Position numbers and translations under genes: made by a program. A stretch of DNA of 27,884 nt from a virus: positions 1-27,884 of the IMG/VR virus record IMGVR_UViG_3300048772_000021. The stretch is one strand, 5' to 3'. Below, piece after piece: positions 1 to 8,189 of this stretch (positions are counted from its first letter, which is position 1; each line of letters begins with the position of its first letter). The notes under the pieces are model-generated. The model did no database searches, was not told where the DNA came from, and was given only the letters and a program-made list of their open reading frames with translations.

Positions 1-43
1 GTTCTGCTTCCGCTACGCCCTCCGGGCTACGCTCCAGCAGAAC
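1..43. repeat. Imperfect inverted repeat at the left edge
   Basis: The first eight bases, GTTCTGCT, are repeated in reverse complement as AGCAGAAC at 36-43. An inner GCCC/GGGC pair lies at 17-20 and 24-27, and a GC pair between them also matches. The hexamer GCTACG also occurs twice. It lies just beyond the stop of the tail-tip gene, so in that transcript it could be a 3' hairpin, but the window ends before any T-run could be seen. It may equally be part of a dispersed repeat outside the phage. Confidence 0.4.
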
Positions 44-58
44 CGAGCACCCTCAACA

Positions 59-2947
59 TCAACGTCCCAAGGGATGGGCCAAAACAAACCGCCGAAGTGG
101 GCCAAGCCAAGTTGCCAAACTCACTGACGAGTCAACGACGGGGCTCACGCCGATCTGCACCTGTACTTGACCGATGTCAGTCCCATTAGGAATCGTGTAC
201 GACGCGATGCCGCCAGCGGGTACTGTTCCCGGTGCTGGCGCAGTCTCCACCGCGTTCCATGTTTCACCACCATTTAGGGAGATAGTTATTGTGTACGTTC
301 CACCGGAGCCAACAGAGGCTAAGTTGCCGCGTGAGACAGTCAATCCAGCAGTGACGCCAGACAAGACAGTGCCTGTCGGAGCGAAGCCGCTATAAATGAT
401 GTCTGTGCTGAGTGTCTCGGAGACTGATGAGATATAGCAGCCATACATGGCGGCGAAGGATGTTGCATTAGGGGCATAGAGTGCTGTGGGATTGCTCGTG
501 TAGAACGCAGCACCATTCTGTCGGTCAGCGTAGGCGGACGGATACCACGGGCCTGTCGCTGCGATTCCTCCTCCTAATACCGCCGTAACAATACTGCCAA
601 TGAGGAAGTAACCTGCCTTGTTCATGAAGTCGGCTGTGTTCTGCGTGGCAATCACTGTGACTGCATCACCCGCGAACGTCGTGTCGATGTAGTACACGTA
701 GTAAAGCTGATTCTGATTCAGCCCACTGAGCGGGTAATTGTTGGGAGCTACGGAGATGTTTTGATTGCCGATGGGGGCAATGAACGGCGTGCCGAAGATT
801 GAAGCAGTTCCGCTGCTGTAAGCGATGGATGTGAGACTCATCTCAGCAAGCGCGTCCTGAGTCAGTACCGTCAGCACCAAGCTGACAGTGAAGCCGTCTA
901 GTTCGTCCCACGCAGAAGATGCCCCATTAGCTCGTACTGAGCGGATGCGGAAGTTGTACGTCTGCCCGGAGATGACGTTGCCGACGAACGCACTGTTGAG
1001 ACTGACATCGACAGTCCCGCCGTCGAGCCATGCCCCTGCTGAGCCTCCAGGTGGTGCTAACTGATACTGAATCTGAATCTGCCTAGTGAGCACGTCAAGC
1101 GGCGTGTTCCATTGCACCTCAACACGGGGATGGACAACGCCGTCGAGTCCGACCAGGGCCGTCGCAAGTGAGGATGTCAACGACATGTCTGTCGGCGGTG
1201 CGGGAGTGAGGCTCTGCTGTGACGGTGTTGCCGGTACGTCGTACACGGTCAACTCTTCCGTTGTGCTCCATTCGTAGACGGACTGGTCAGCTTCAATCAC
1301 GCCGACGTTAAGAGTGATCGCCATTGCCTTTTCATCACTCATGCCGGTGCTCATCTGCTCACACTGAAACCCGACGCTTATGACTTCGAGTGTCTTTTCC
1401 GCCCAGCCAAACTCAGGGAATGTGAACTGCAATGTGTCGCACGGCTGGATGCCATAGGACGGAAGACCCATCGTGAACGTGCCGGAACCCTGCTGACGAT
1501 TGCGCAGCAGCGTGATCTTCGCGACGCGTTGTGCCTGAGTGACAGACAGAACGGTCGGCAGATTGAGTTCCTTGACTAGCTGACGACCGCCGTCAGCGGT
1601 CAGATATTGGTCGGACGCGTAACCATGCAGCGTATCGCAGGCATACTCCGGGTAGCTAGTCTGCTGAAATGCAAAATTGAAATTGTTCTGAATCTGCCCG
1701 TTGTAGAACCCATTGGCGTCATACAGGTTGCCAGCTACGTTGAAAGGGTAATTCGGAGCGCAGTACGTTCCACGCACTCTGTTAAACAGGTCGCGGATGC
1801 TCCGATATGGCTTCCACTGCGGCGCTGCTGTGAGCGCGTTCTCATCAAATGTGAACGATGGTCCTTGCCAGTACGCAGGCCAGACGTACCACTCGCCGCC
1901 GATACGAGACAGACGACCAGCAGCACCCGTCATCATGGTAGCGAGTACATCTCCTGGGCCAGTAGAAGTGTCGTAGTGATGGTTCGTGACGTATTGAGCT
2001 TCGTATGTCGCCGTAGTTGAGGACAGTGCCCCGACCTCAACGAGTTCGTCACACACGTTCGCGGCGGCGATAAGTTGAGCTTGATTGACGCTGCTGTCAC
2101 CGAGACCGAAGACAGGGTCTGTCAGTACGTCACCACAGATGAGTGCCCAATTCTGTGTAAAGCCAGTTGTGCTAGTGCGTGGGTCGAAGATGTTGCACTT
2201 GCCATTGACCGTGAATCGAATCTCCGGTGGTGCCGGGAACAGTGAGGAGTTCGCTTCGATCTTCAGATAGACATAGCAGCAGCCACCCAGCCACGGTGCT
2301 CCGCCGTGCCCGTCTGGAGCCCAGTTGCCATCGTTCGCCGTGAGTCCACCGATGACGCTGGTGGGAGTTCCGGTCCACGTTGCATTGCCGGGGGAGTTCG
2401 TCCCGCTTATTGGGTCTGTCTGGTCACCGAATCGAGCTTCGCAGTAGATGCCTGAATGACCTGTGCCGCCAAAATTGTATTGTTGACCGTCTGGCCCTGT
2501 GTGGTTGTTGCCGTCAGCTATCCCACCAAAGCCGACGCCGTTACGAACGCACCAGCCTACACCTGAACCCTGCCAGTACACTTGCCGACCGTCGAGGTAT
2601 AAATTCTCAATGTTGTAGCATTCGTGACCCGCGAGGACGATGACGTAGTTGTATTGGTCGTGGCTGGAGCCGGTCGTGCTCTCATAGATAGTCACGCCAC
2701 CGACGCGCTGCTGTCCGTAGATGACCTGTCGAAACGCAGCAGCTTGGCGGGTCGTGATGTTTATGCCCCGATTGCTCATCAGAGCGCCAGCGATTGCAGC
2801 GGCCTCCATTGAGATTCCGCCCAGCACTAGGGCTTCCATCGTTTTGTCAAACAGAGGCGACGCAATCAGTGCCGGGTCGAAGAACGCTGCTGCTCCCATT
2901 CCGACAGCACCGGCCAATAACGCTGCACCTTCGACAGCTTTACTCAT
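59..2947 (-). CDS. Tail tip / host-specificity protein (J-like)
   Basis: 962 residues, last visible gene of the tail operon. The N-terminal 60 residues are Ala/Gly-rich and hydrophobic, followed by a segment containing RQAAAFRQVIYGQQRVGG, a pattern seen in central tail-tip proteins of siphoviruses. A fibronectin type III-like domain lies at roughly 585-690 (HPRVEVQWNTPLD through YNFRIRSVRANG). The C-terminal third is beta-rich and Gly/Thr-rich, as expected for a receptor-binding region. By family, such proteins close the tail tip and contact the host receptor. It starts four bases after the stop of the preceding NlpC/P60-like gene, with GGAGTG serving as ribosome site inside that gene's end. 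The last 18 or so residues (after SVSLATW) are basic and unlike the rest. They are encoded across two TGGGCC motifs, so the natural C-terminus may have been replaced. Tail-tip role is inferred from position, length and motifs. Confidence 0.75.
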   Translation of the reverse strand: MSKAVEGAALLAGAVGMGAAAFFDPALIASPLFDKTMEALVLGGISMEAAAIAGALMSNRGINITTRQAAAFRQVIYGQQRVGGVTIYESTTGSSHDQYNYVIVLAGHECYNIENLYLDGRQVYWQGSGVGWCVRNGVGFGGIADGNNHTGPDGQQYNFGGTGHSGIYCEARFGDQTDPISGTNSPGNATWTGTPTSVIGGLTANDGNWAPDGHGGAPWLGGCCYVYLKIEANSSLFPAPPEIRFTVNGKCNIFDPRTSTTGFTQNWALICGDVLTDPVFGLGDSSVNQAQLIAAANVCDELVEVGALSSTTATYEAQYVTNHHYDTSTGPGDVLATMMTGAAGRLSRIGGEWYVWPAYWQGPSFTFDENALTAAPQWKPYRSIRDLFNRVRGTYCAPNYPFNVAGNLYDANGFYNGQIQNNFNFAFQQTSYPEYACDTLHGYASDQYLTADGGRQLVKELNLPTVLSVTQAQRVAKITLLRNRQQGSGTFTMGLPSYGIQPCDTLQFTFPEFGWAEKTLEVISVGFQCEQMSTGMSDEKAMAITLNVGVIEADQSVYEWSTTEELTVYDVPATPSQQSLTPAPPTDMSLTSSLATALVGLDGVVHPRVEVQWNTPLDVLTRQIQIQYQLAPPGGSAGAWLDGGTVDVSLNSAFVGNVISGQTYNFRIRSVRANGASSAWDELDGFTVSLVLTVLTQDALAEMSLTSIAYSSGTASIFGTPFIAPIGNQNISVAPNNYPLSGLNQNQLYYVYYIDTTFAGDAVTVIATQNTADFMNKAGYFLIGSIVTAVLGGGIAATGPWYPSAYADRQNGAAFYTSNPTALYAPNATSFAAMYGCYISSVSETLSTDIIYSGFAPTGTVLSGVTAGLTVSRGNLASVGSGGTYTITISLNGGETWNAVETAPAPGTVPAGGIASYTIPNGTDIGQVQVQIGVSPVVDSSVSLATWLGPLRRFVLAHPLGR
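75..105. repeat. Two TGGGCCAA motifs 23 bases apart
   Basis: TGGGCCAA occurs at 75-82 and 98-105. The 23-base period matches that of the four GATGTGGGCC copies at the opposite end of the window (27773-27852), and the orientation is the same. Only six bases (TGGGCC) are shared between the two ends, so this is not a demonstrated attachment-site duplication. Confidence 0.3.
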
Positions 2948-2950
2948 AAC

Positions 2951-3391
2951 TCAAACACTCCAAGCTCTGACAACTGAGGTGATAGGCAAGCGCACTAGCC
3001 CTGTCTGGCTGACGCTGATGACGTGACGGCCATTGAGATGGACAACGCCAGCGATGAGTGTGTCCCCGTTCTTGATGACTACGAGGTCACCGCGTCTAGC
3101 CATCAGCGGGTATGCATACTCATGAAGCCCATGCTTGTTCGCGCAGTATGCAGCGGCATCAGCAACAGTCGTACCCCCGGTGATCGTCTTGATGAGTGCG
3201 AACGCTGACGCTTCGTCGTGATACTTACCGCGAAAGTCTTCAGCGATGTCTACTCCGGTAAACGATTGAATTGCGTTCGCCGGGTACATGCAGCAGTCAT
3301 TGACTCCCCACTCAAAATTGTCTCTGACGTGTTTTCTTAAATGGGAATCCAACTCACGGGTTGCCCAGTGTTGCGTTCTAGTTAGTGGCAT
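2951..3391 (-). CDS. Tail assembly protein, DUF6950/NlpC-P60-like
   Basis: 146 residues. The motif FEWGVNDCCMYPANAI (residues 26-41) has the W-G-x-x-D-C pattern of DUF6950 phage proteins, distant relatives of NlpC/P60 cysteine peptidases. The Cys after Asp would be the nucleophile position. Later parts fit the same family: DIAEDFRGKYHDE, ARRGDLVVI and a GVVHLNGRHV segment that would supply the His. In lambda-like tails the equivalent slot is occupied by gpK, a tail-tip assembly protein that may also cut peptidoglycan. The start is supported by GGGGA eight bases upstream and by close packing against the neighbouring gene. Peptidase activity is an inference. Confidence 0.7.
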   Translation of the reverse strand: MPLTRTQHWATRELDSHLRKHVRDNFEWGVNDCCMYPANAIQSFTGVDIAEDFRGKYHDEASAFALIKTITGGTTVADAAAYCANKHGLHEYAYPLMARRGDLVVIKNGDTLIAGVVHLNGRHVISVSQTGLVRLPITSVVRAWSV

Positions 3392-3395
3392 AGTG

Positions 3396-3950
3396 TTATC
3401 CCCAAACGAGGGCGAGGTCGTTCAGTTGTTCAACCCATCCGAATGCGGTGTCCGTCGGGTAATAAAGTCGTTGGTCGGCTGATGTGTAGCGCCGACAGGA
3501 TGCACGTCCGAGGTCCAGCATTCGCGATTCAAGTGCGAGGGAGATGGACACGGTATCCGTGCCGGGAGTGACTACTGGCACGTCCACACATCCACTGAAT
3601 TGCAGATAGGGCGTACCGATGAGCACGCATTGAGGAGTTACGAATCCGAGCCAAATCATTGCGGGTGCGCCGGGTTGAATATCCGTCAGGCACTCCGCAA
3701 GCAACACGGGATCGATACCGTTGAGAGTGACACTCGTTCCATCCGCGTTGATCTCGATGCCTTCGTTGATAACGCCGACAGAGCCGAGCGAACCCACACC
3801 CGTGTACGTCTGTGCATCCCAAACGAGGTCACCCGGCCCCGACCAGATGTACTTAGTCTCTGAGCGAAACGTCAGCATCGCCATGCGAACGGGGTACACG
3901 AGACTCGCTTGCATCGCGGTTTCGAGCGTGCTGTCTAACTCGCGTGGCAT
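3396..3950 (-). CDS. Minor tail protein (gpL-like by position)
   Basis: 184 residues starting MPRELDST. I chose this ATG because it overlaps the upstream stop as TAATG and has GGAG eight bases before it; an ORF 20 codons longer would run deep into the upstream gene. The protein has a beta-rich body and ends with a Cys-containing SCRRYTSADQ segment followed by aromatic residues. This C-terminal pattern is seen in siphovirus minor tail proteins in the lambda gpL position. It sits between another minor tail protein and the DUF6950 protein, as gpL precedes gpK. The function is assigned by synteny rather than by a decisive motif. Confidence 0.55.
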   Translation of the reverse strand: MPRELDSTLETAMQASLVYPVRMAMLTFRSETKYIWSGPGDLVWDAQTYTGVGSLGSVGVINEGIEINADGTSVTLNGIDPVLLAECLTDIQPGAPAMIWLGFVTPQCVLIGTPYLQFSGCVDVPVVTPGTDTVSISLALESRMLDLGRASCRRYTSADQRLYYPTDTAFGWVEQLNDLALVWG

Positions 3951-4597
3951 TAGCGGTACTCCATCAATGGCACTGAGAGTCTTGTCAGGCGTGTTGCATC
4001 GCTCGACCATGTCCGCTTGTTCGTCGCGAGACGGAATAGACCCATTGAGTTGTTGAGGATGATCGGCGCACTCGCAGCGGGAACCTCACGCAGCGACGGC
4101 CACACATTGATAGTTGCGTTACCAGATGAGTCAGAGTTGACGATGTCAAGCACGCGATGGAGTCTGTAGCCGACCTGCAAATAATCGCCGGGAAGCAACA
4201 GACCAACTTTGCCCGATACCCAACCCACGGTATGCAGCGACGGACTACCGAATGTGTCTACGGGTGTTGACGGACACGTTGGCGTTCCTGATGGGTTCCC
4301 GCGTGGTCTGGCTTTCATGGGGTCGCCGATCTGAACGGCGTTCATCATGCCGCGACATTCCATCAGTGCGGAAATCCAGACATCGGCCTGCGTCTGACTC
4401 AGCGGGGGTAGTGTGACAGTTCCCGACCACATGTCCGCGCCTATCCATGCCTGAGCTTGTGTCTGCAATGTGTAGGGACTGCTAACTATGGAAACGGCAT
4501 CCGAGATGCTGAACTCGACTGACGCAGCACCGGAGATAGACGGTGTTGCAACGAGCGTGACGCTGTTGCCGTTTAGCGTAATGGTGGATGTGCTCAT
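3950..4597 (-). CDS. Minor tail protein (gpM-like by position)
   Basis: 215 residues. The sequence is rich in Ser, Thr and short hydrophobic strands, with VGWVSGKVGLLLPGDYLQVG near residue 130 and a C-terminal TRLSVPLMEYR. I see no enzyme motif. It overlaps the next gene by the three-base TAATG arrangement, so the two are probably translationally coupled. No good ribosome site lies before the ATG; instead the upstream 170 bases hold two near-identical hairpins. Position between fibre and tail-tip genes suggests a minor tail protein that forms part of the distal tail. Function is inferred. Confidence 0.5.
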   Translation of the reverse strand: MSTSTITLNGNSVTLVATPSISGAASVEFSISDAVSIVSSPYTLQTQAQAWIGADMWSGTVTLPPLSQTQADVWISALMECRGMMNAVQIGDPMKARPRGNPSGTPTCPSTPVDTFGSPSLHTVGWVSGKVGLLLPGDYLQVGYRLHRVLDIVNSDSSGNATINVWPSLREVPAASAPIILNNSMGLFRLATNKRTWSSDATRLTRLSVPLMEYR

Positions 4598-4625
4598 AAG
4601 TGTTTTGTGTCGTTAAATACCTGGG

Positions 4626-4648
4626 GGCATCTCAGGGGCGAGATGGCC
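4626..4648 (-). repeat. Hairpin copy 1 between fibre and tail genes
   Basis: GGCATCTC, a six-base loop, then GAGATGGCC: a stem with one extra base. It is nearly the same as the hairpin at 4688-4708. Both lie between the fibre stop and the next tail gene, so in the transcript they form two similar consecutive stem-loops. Confidence 0.6.
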
Positions 4649-4653
4649 TCTAC

Positions 4654-4690
4654 AAAGGATTGGGAAGTCGGAAAATAGAGTTACTGAGGC
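4654..4690. repeat. Junction repeat copy (AAAGG..GGAAGTCGG..TTACT)
   Basis: Shares AAAGGn(2-3)GGGAAGTCGG and, after a variable stretch, TTACTnAGGC with 8153-8189. It shares AAAGG, GGAAGTCG and TTACTTGA with 19594-19621. All three copies have the same orientation and sit close upstream of a minus-strand gene start. Confidence 0.5.
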
Positions 4691-4708
4691 ATCTCAGGCG
4701 GAGATGCC
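4688..4708 (-). repeat. Hairpin copy 2, perfect 8-bp stem
   Basis: GGCATCTC-AGGCG-GAGATGCC, a perfect stem with a five-base loop. There is no T-run after it on the minus strand, so a simple intrinsic terminator is unlikely. An RNA-processing or attenuation element is possible. Confidence 0.6.
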
Positions 4709-4770
4709 ATGCGGGGCTAAGCCAAGGCAGGTTTAGGTGGTGACTGGAGAGTCAAGAAGATGTCTATTTG

Positions 4771-7605
4771 CTATGGCCCCAGCGTGTATTCGACCCAGCT
4801 TGTCTGTGCTGAGATGGAGTTGTCTCTCCACGCCGATAGAAACGTGTTTGGCATCTGAATGCCAGTAAGCGTACCTACCGACCCTCCGCTCATTGCAAAA
4901 CCAGATATTTGCTGTATGGGAGGCATGACTATATCTGACATTAAGTGCGCGGTGCCGGTACCCCCGGCTGTCCACACGACCGTCACAAACTTGTTATGGC
5001 CGGTAGGATTAGACACCCCATAAACGGGAGGCGGAGTGGGCAGACCTGTACTTCCAACCATGTACCGCTGGGCTGGTGCAGTGAATAAATTGGCCGACAT
5101 AGTGGCAGGTAGGCTGCTTGTGTATTCGTTCCAATGAACAACACTGGTACCAGCAGCAGTGGGAACATTGTAGTAATATCCAGCGGGTACTATGAAAAAA
5201 GCTGAATTTGAACCTTCAATAGAGTTCATCTCGTACACAAGCGTTGTCGGAGTGGAGGATGAGTCACTATCGACCGAGATGGTTCCATTTCCGTAAATGC
5301 AAGTCGTCACGACCTCTACTATCATGAACCCACTACCAGTGTTGTGGTAGGTTGTGCCCAATGATCGAGAACCGACCAGATCGCCACTCTGCGTCATCGT
5401 GCCGGTATTGAAGGTATATTCGTTCCACGATCCAAAGGATGAACCAGTTATCTTGTAATAATTACCGGGCATCACCACAAACTCTGCCGGATTTCCTGCA
5501 CCGGAATAAGTCTGTAGTGCCCATACCTGAGTCGTGGGAGATGCGGAACTGTCCGTCACAGCGGCTACGGAGTTAGAGTTGTCGGCATACCACACCAGCA
5601 TCGGATAGCTGGAGGTATTGTGATAGACCGTACTCAGAAGCCGTGTGGAACTGTTGTAGGTTGCCTGACTCAATACGGCTGGGTTAGTGCTGCCGCCCCC
5701 GTAAGTCGTCCACGTACCACTAGGCGGACAATAGGTGATAGCACCGTTTTGTGAATGGACCCACGCACCAACTCGGGGGCAAGAACCCGTGGGGGCGGTT
5801 GCGGGGCCAAGGATACCACCGGGGACTAGAAACGACCCATCATCGTAAAAGACGAAGTTGTTGGTGTCGTTCACCCACTGGGTGTAGTTGTTGGTCTGGA
5901 TAAGACCCATAAAAACCGAGTTGGATGTCGAACCGTCCCCGGAATAATTGAGGCACTCTACCCAGGCATCCTGAGCAGCATTTTGAGTCCCCAGTATGCG
6001 GCACATGCTCCTGCCGGTTGAAAGACTTGGAATGTACGTTCCCTCTGGTGCTCCACCTACGGAGTTAGTGCCCACCGTAGTAGACGTAACCGCATTCATA
6101 TTGTTCACATAGATTGCGTGGCGCAGTGTGTCTACTGTCAAATCCTCTGTGTCTTGCGCAGCATCCGTGACCACAAACGCGTGATAGCTGTCCGCCAACG
6201 GGGTATGGACCTCGCCACGAGTGTTTCCGCCCACGGCGCTGGCGCCGAAGTAGGAATAGCTCTTGGCCTTGGTCGCAGATGCCTGTGACGACATAGCCTC
6301 ATTCAACGTCTGTGTGTAGGGCTGCACCCCACCCGGAGCCATACCTCCGTTGGTCGCAATCAGGTTGGTGTCAATGGGGTTGCTCAGCACCGCACCCACA
6401 TCCGCAAGCGTGTCCCAATACTTCCCATTGCTTGCTCCCGTTGTATTGCCGGTAGTCTTGCCCTGCGCATAGAGCCAGTTGTTTACCACATTCGTGTTGG
6501 TATAGGCCGTCGCGCAGGAACTGCTGTTGTACGGCGCGGCGGTCGCCGTTCCCTGCACGACAATCCACCCGTCCGTATGCGCCTTTGCCCAGATAGACTG
6601 CAAGTGCCCTTCAATCGTTGCGGCCGTCGCGCATCCTTGCAGGTCGTTGTTGAAGATGTCATTGATGATGAGGTACTCGGGGTTGTTTCCCGTCGCTGCT
6701 GGACTGATGGAGTGGAACAAGGCCGTATAGTCGGAGTCGATATTCGCGACGTAATAGCTTGCGTCGGTGACAATCTGGAAACTACCGTGACCCTTGAAGA
6801 AAGGCTGCTGCATCACCTGCTGAGCGAGGAAATAGTTTGCCTTCTGTACAGTCCCACCTGTGATTGTCGCCGTGCTCGGATAGTTGAACTCAAACTGTGT
6901 GCTGCTAAGGCCGGTCGAGAGCACCTGGAAGAACCCATAGGTTGTGCTCACCGTGCCGAATGGAGCGGGTGTGGCCGGCATCCCCACCATCCCCTGATAA
7001 ATCCAATCACCCGCCGACAACCCATTCGTCCCGCTGTTGGTGATGGTGCAGACCGTCGCGTTGCAACTCCCACCAGTCACAGTGATCTGCGGGGCCAGCA
7101 CTTGCGTGTCATCACCCATCACCGAATTGCCGGTAAAGACGTAGAGTGTGTTCGACGGGTTGTACTGTACTCCTCCGCCTCCGCTGGGCGTTGCCGCCGT
7201 GTAGCATGGATTCGGCGTACTTGCGGTCGTGTACTGTATCTGCTGTCCGTTGGTCGGAGTAAATCCAGTGCAGAACGGTACAGATTTTAGTCCTTGCACT
7301 GTAGCCGCTTGACTTCCACTCCCCGCTCCGGCTGCTACGTCTCCTGTCAACTGCGTGATGCCACTTCCTCCACCCAACACTACCCAGTCACTCGGACTGG
7401 AGGCGGGCGAGTAGTTGAGATTATTAGGCACGAGAGAGATGTAGGTAACGCCGCCAGATACTACCATCTCATTGAGGTTGTATTTTACCGACGATGACCA
7501 TGTGCCCATGTAGGTAACGGCGGCACGAGTCTGGGCGCAGACATGCAGATCCCCTGCAAGCGTGAGGAGAGAGAGAAACAGAAAGAATTTTGCGAAACTG
7601 CGCAT
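4771..7605 (-). CDS. Tail fibre with Sec signal, degenerate SGNH-like domain and three C-terminal repeats
   Basis: 944 residues. I start at the ATG with AAAGGA eight bases upstream; a TTG lies one codon earlier. Residues 1-25 are a classic signal peptide (basic, then FFLFLSLLTLAG, cleavage probable after VCA). Residues 31-80 resemble a carbohydrate-binding module of the CBM5/12 type (TYMGTWSSSVKYNLNEMV then SDWVVL). Residues about 150-440 recall an SGNH hydrolase: GNS in place of GDS near 160, IINDIFNND near 315 and GGVQP near 427 where active enzymes have D-G-V-H-P. A separate beta segment of about 80 residues is inserted after the first block. Loss of the Asp and His suggests a binding rather than a cutting domain. 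From about 655 there are three repeats of about 85 residues ending W(N/V)EYT. Position after the tape measure and small appendage gene supports a receptor-binding fibre. The SGNH reading is tentative. Confidence 0.65.
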   Translation of the reverse strand: MRSFAKFFLFLSLLTLAGDLHVCAQTRAAVTYMGTWSSSVKYNLNEMVVSGGVTYISLVPNNLNYSPASSPSDWVVLGGGSGITQLTGDVAAGAGSGSQAATVQGLKSVPFCTGFTPTNGQQIQYTTASTPNPCYTAATPSGGGGVQYNPSNTLYVFTGNSVMGDDTQVLAPQITVTGGSCNATVCTITNSGTNGLSAGDWIYQGMVGMPATPAPFGTVSTTYGFFQVLSTGLSSTQFEFNYPSTATITGGTVQKANYFLAQQVMQQPFFKGHGSFQIVTDASYYVANIDSDYTALFHSISPAATGNNPEYLIINDIFNNDLQGCATAATIEGHLQSIWAKAHTDGWIVVQGTATAAPYNSSSCATAYTNTNVVNNWLYAQGKTTGNTTGASNGKYWDTLADVGAVLSNPIDTNLIATNGGMAPGGVQPYTQTLNEAMSSQASATKAKSYSYFGASAVGGNTRGEVHTPLADSYHAFVVTDAAQDTEDLTVDTLRHAIYVNNMNAVTSTTVGTNSVGGAPEGTYIPSLSTGRSMCRILGTQNAAQDAWVECLNYSGDGSTSNSVFMGLIQTNNYTQWVNDTNNFVFYDDGSFLVPGGILGPATAPTGSCPRVGAWVHSQNGAITYCPPSGTWTTYGGGSTNPAVLSQATYNSSTRLLSTVYHNTSSYPMLVWYADNSNSVAAVTDSSASPTTQVWALQTYSGAGNPAEFVVMPGNYYKITGSSFGSWNEYTFNTGTMTQSGDLVGSRSLGTTYHNTGSGFMIVEVVTTCIYGNGTISVDSDSSSTPTTLVYEMNSIEGSNSAFFIVPAGYYYNVPTAAGTSVVHWNEYTSSLPATMSANLFTAPAQRYMVGSTGLPTPPPVYGVSNPTGHNKFVTVVWTAGGTGTAHLMSDIVMPPIQQISGFAMSGGSVGTLTGIQMPNTFLSAWRDNSISAQTSWVEYTLGP

Positions 7606-7622
7606 CAATGATGTCCTTTTGA

Positions 7623-8135
7623 TTAAGCTGGGTTCCAGACGAGACCACCGTTGGCTATGGTGACCAGATAGTGAGTGCCGGTGACTGCGTCTATCAGGGT
7701 TATGCCGAACGCGGTTCCGACTGGGCCGGTCTGGATTGTGACCATTGTGCCGAGGCTTGGTTCGTAGGTATCGAAGTTGAACGTCGCACCGGTCGGTTGG
7801 ATGGTGTATCCGGGGCCGAGTATGTTCGCACCCGTCAACGGATCGATGACGCTTACGGCATACCCGATGTTGGCCGGGTACGTGAGCGACACGTCAGGAA
7901 GCTGAGGAGCTATACCAGAGGAGTCAGCGGTGATGACGCCGCTGAGGACGGGGAAGCAGAATGGTTTAGAGACCATCTGTCCGTTGCCGGTACCACCGAC
8001 GCGGAAGCTAATCGGCTGGTTGGTCAAGGTCGAGACGGCTTGAAACTGAATCTCACCGGATGCAAGCAACTGGCCATTCAAGCTGCCGTAGATGTTATTA
8101 GCCGTGATGAGGGTGAAGCCTGATGCTGCTGGCAT
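7623..8135 (-). CDS. Small tail appendage / fibre-base protein
   Basis: 170 residues, almost wholly beta-type, with GVITADSSGIAPQLPDVSLTYPANIGY-like central text and many Gly/Thr turns. The start has a strong GGGAGAG ribosome site six bases upstream. It lies between tape measure and fibre with 14 bases before the fibre start region, so the two are co-transcribed. Proteins of this size at this place often form the base or collar to which a fibre attaches. I do not recognise a named family, so the role is inferred from position and composition. Confidence 0.45.
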   Translation of the reverse strand: MPAASGFTLITANNIYGSLNGQLLASGEIQFQAVSTLTNQPISFRVGGTGNGQMVSKPFCFPVLSGVITADSSGIAPQLPDVSLTYPANIGYAVSVIDPLTGANILGPGYTIQPTGATFNFDTYEPSLGTMVTIQTGPVGTAFGITLIDAVTGTHYLVTIANGGLVWNPA

Positions 8136-8152
8136 GAATTACTCTCCCTATG

Positions 8153-8189
8153 AAAGGGCTGGAAGTCGGTAAACTGAATTTACTTAGGC
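8153..8189. repeat. Junction repeat copy overlapping the tape-measure stop
   Basis: AAAGGGCTGGAAGTCGG followed by GTAAACTGAATTTAC (itself a 5-bp hairpin) and TTACTTAGGC. It matches 4654-4690 and, more shortly, 19594-19621. It ends inside the last codons of the tape-measure gene and is followed by the start of the appendage gene. Confidence 0.5.

Noticed and set aside
1607-2020. 137-codon plus frame opposite the tail-tip gene
   Set aside because: No motif or ribosome site; it mirrors the codon pattern of the minus-strand gene.
6577-7290. 237-codon plus-strand frame opposite the fibre gene
   Set aside because: Arg/Cys-rich composition typical of antisense shadow frames and no domain; the minus fibre gene explains the region.
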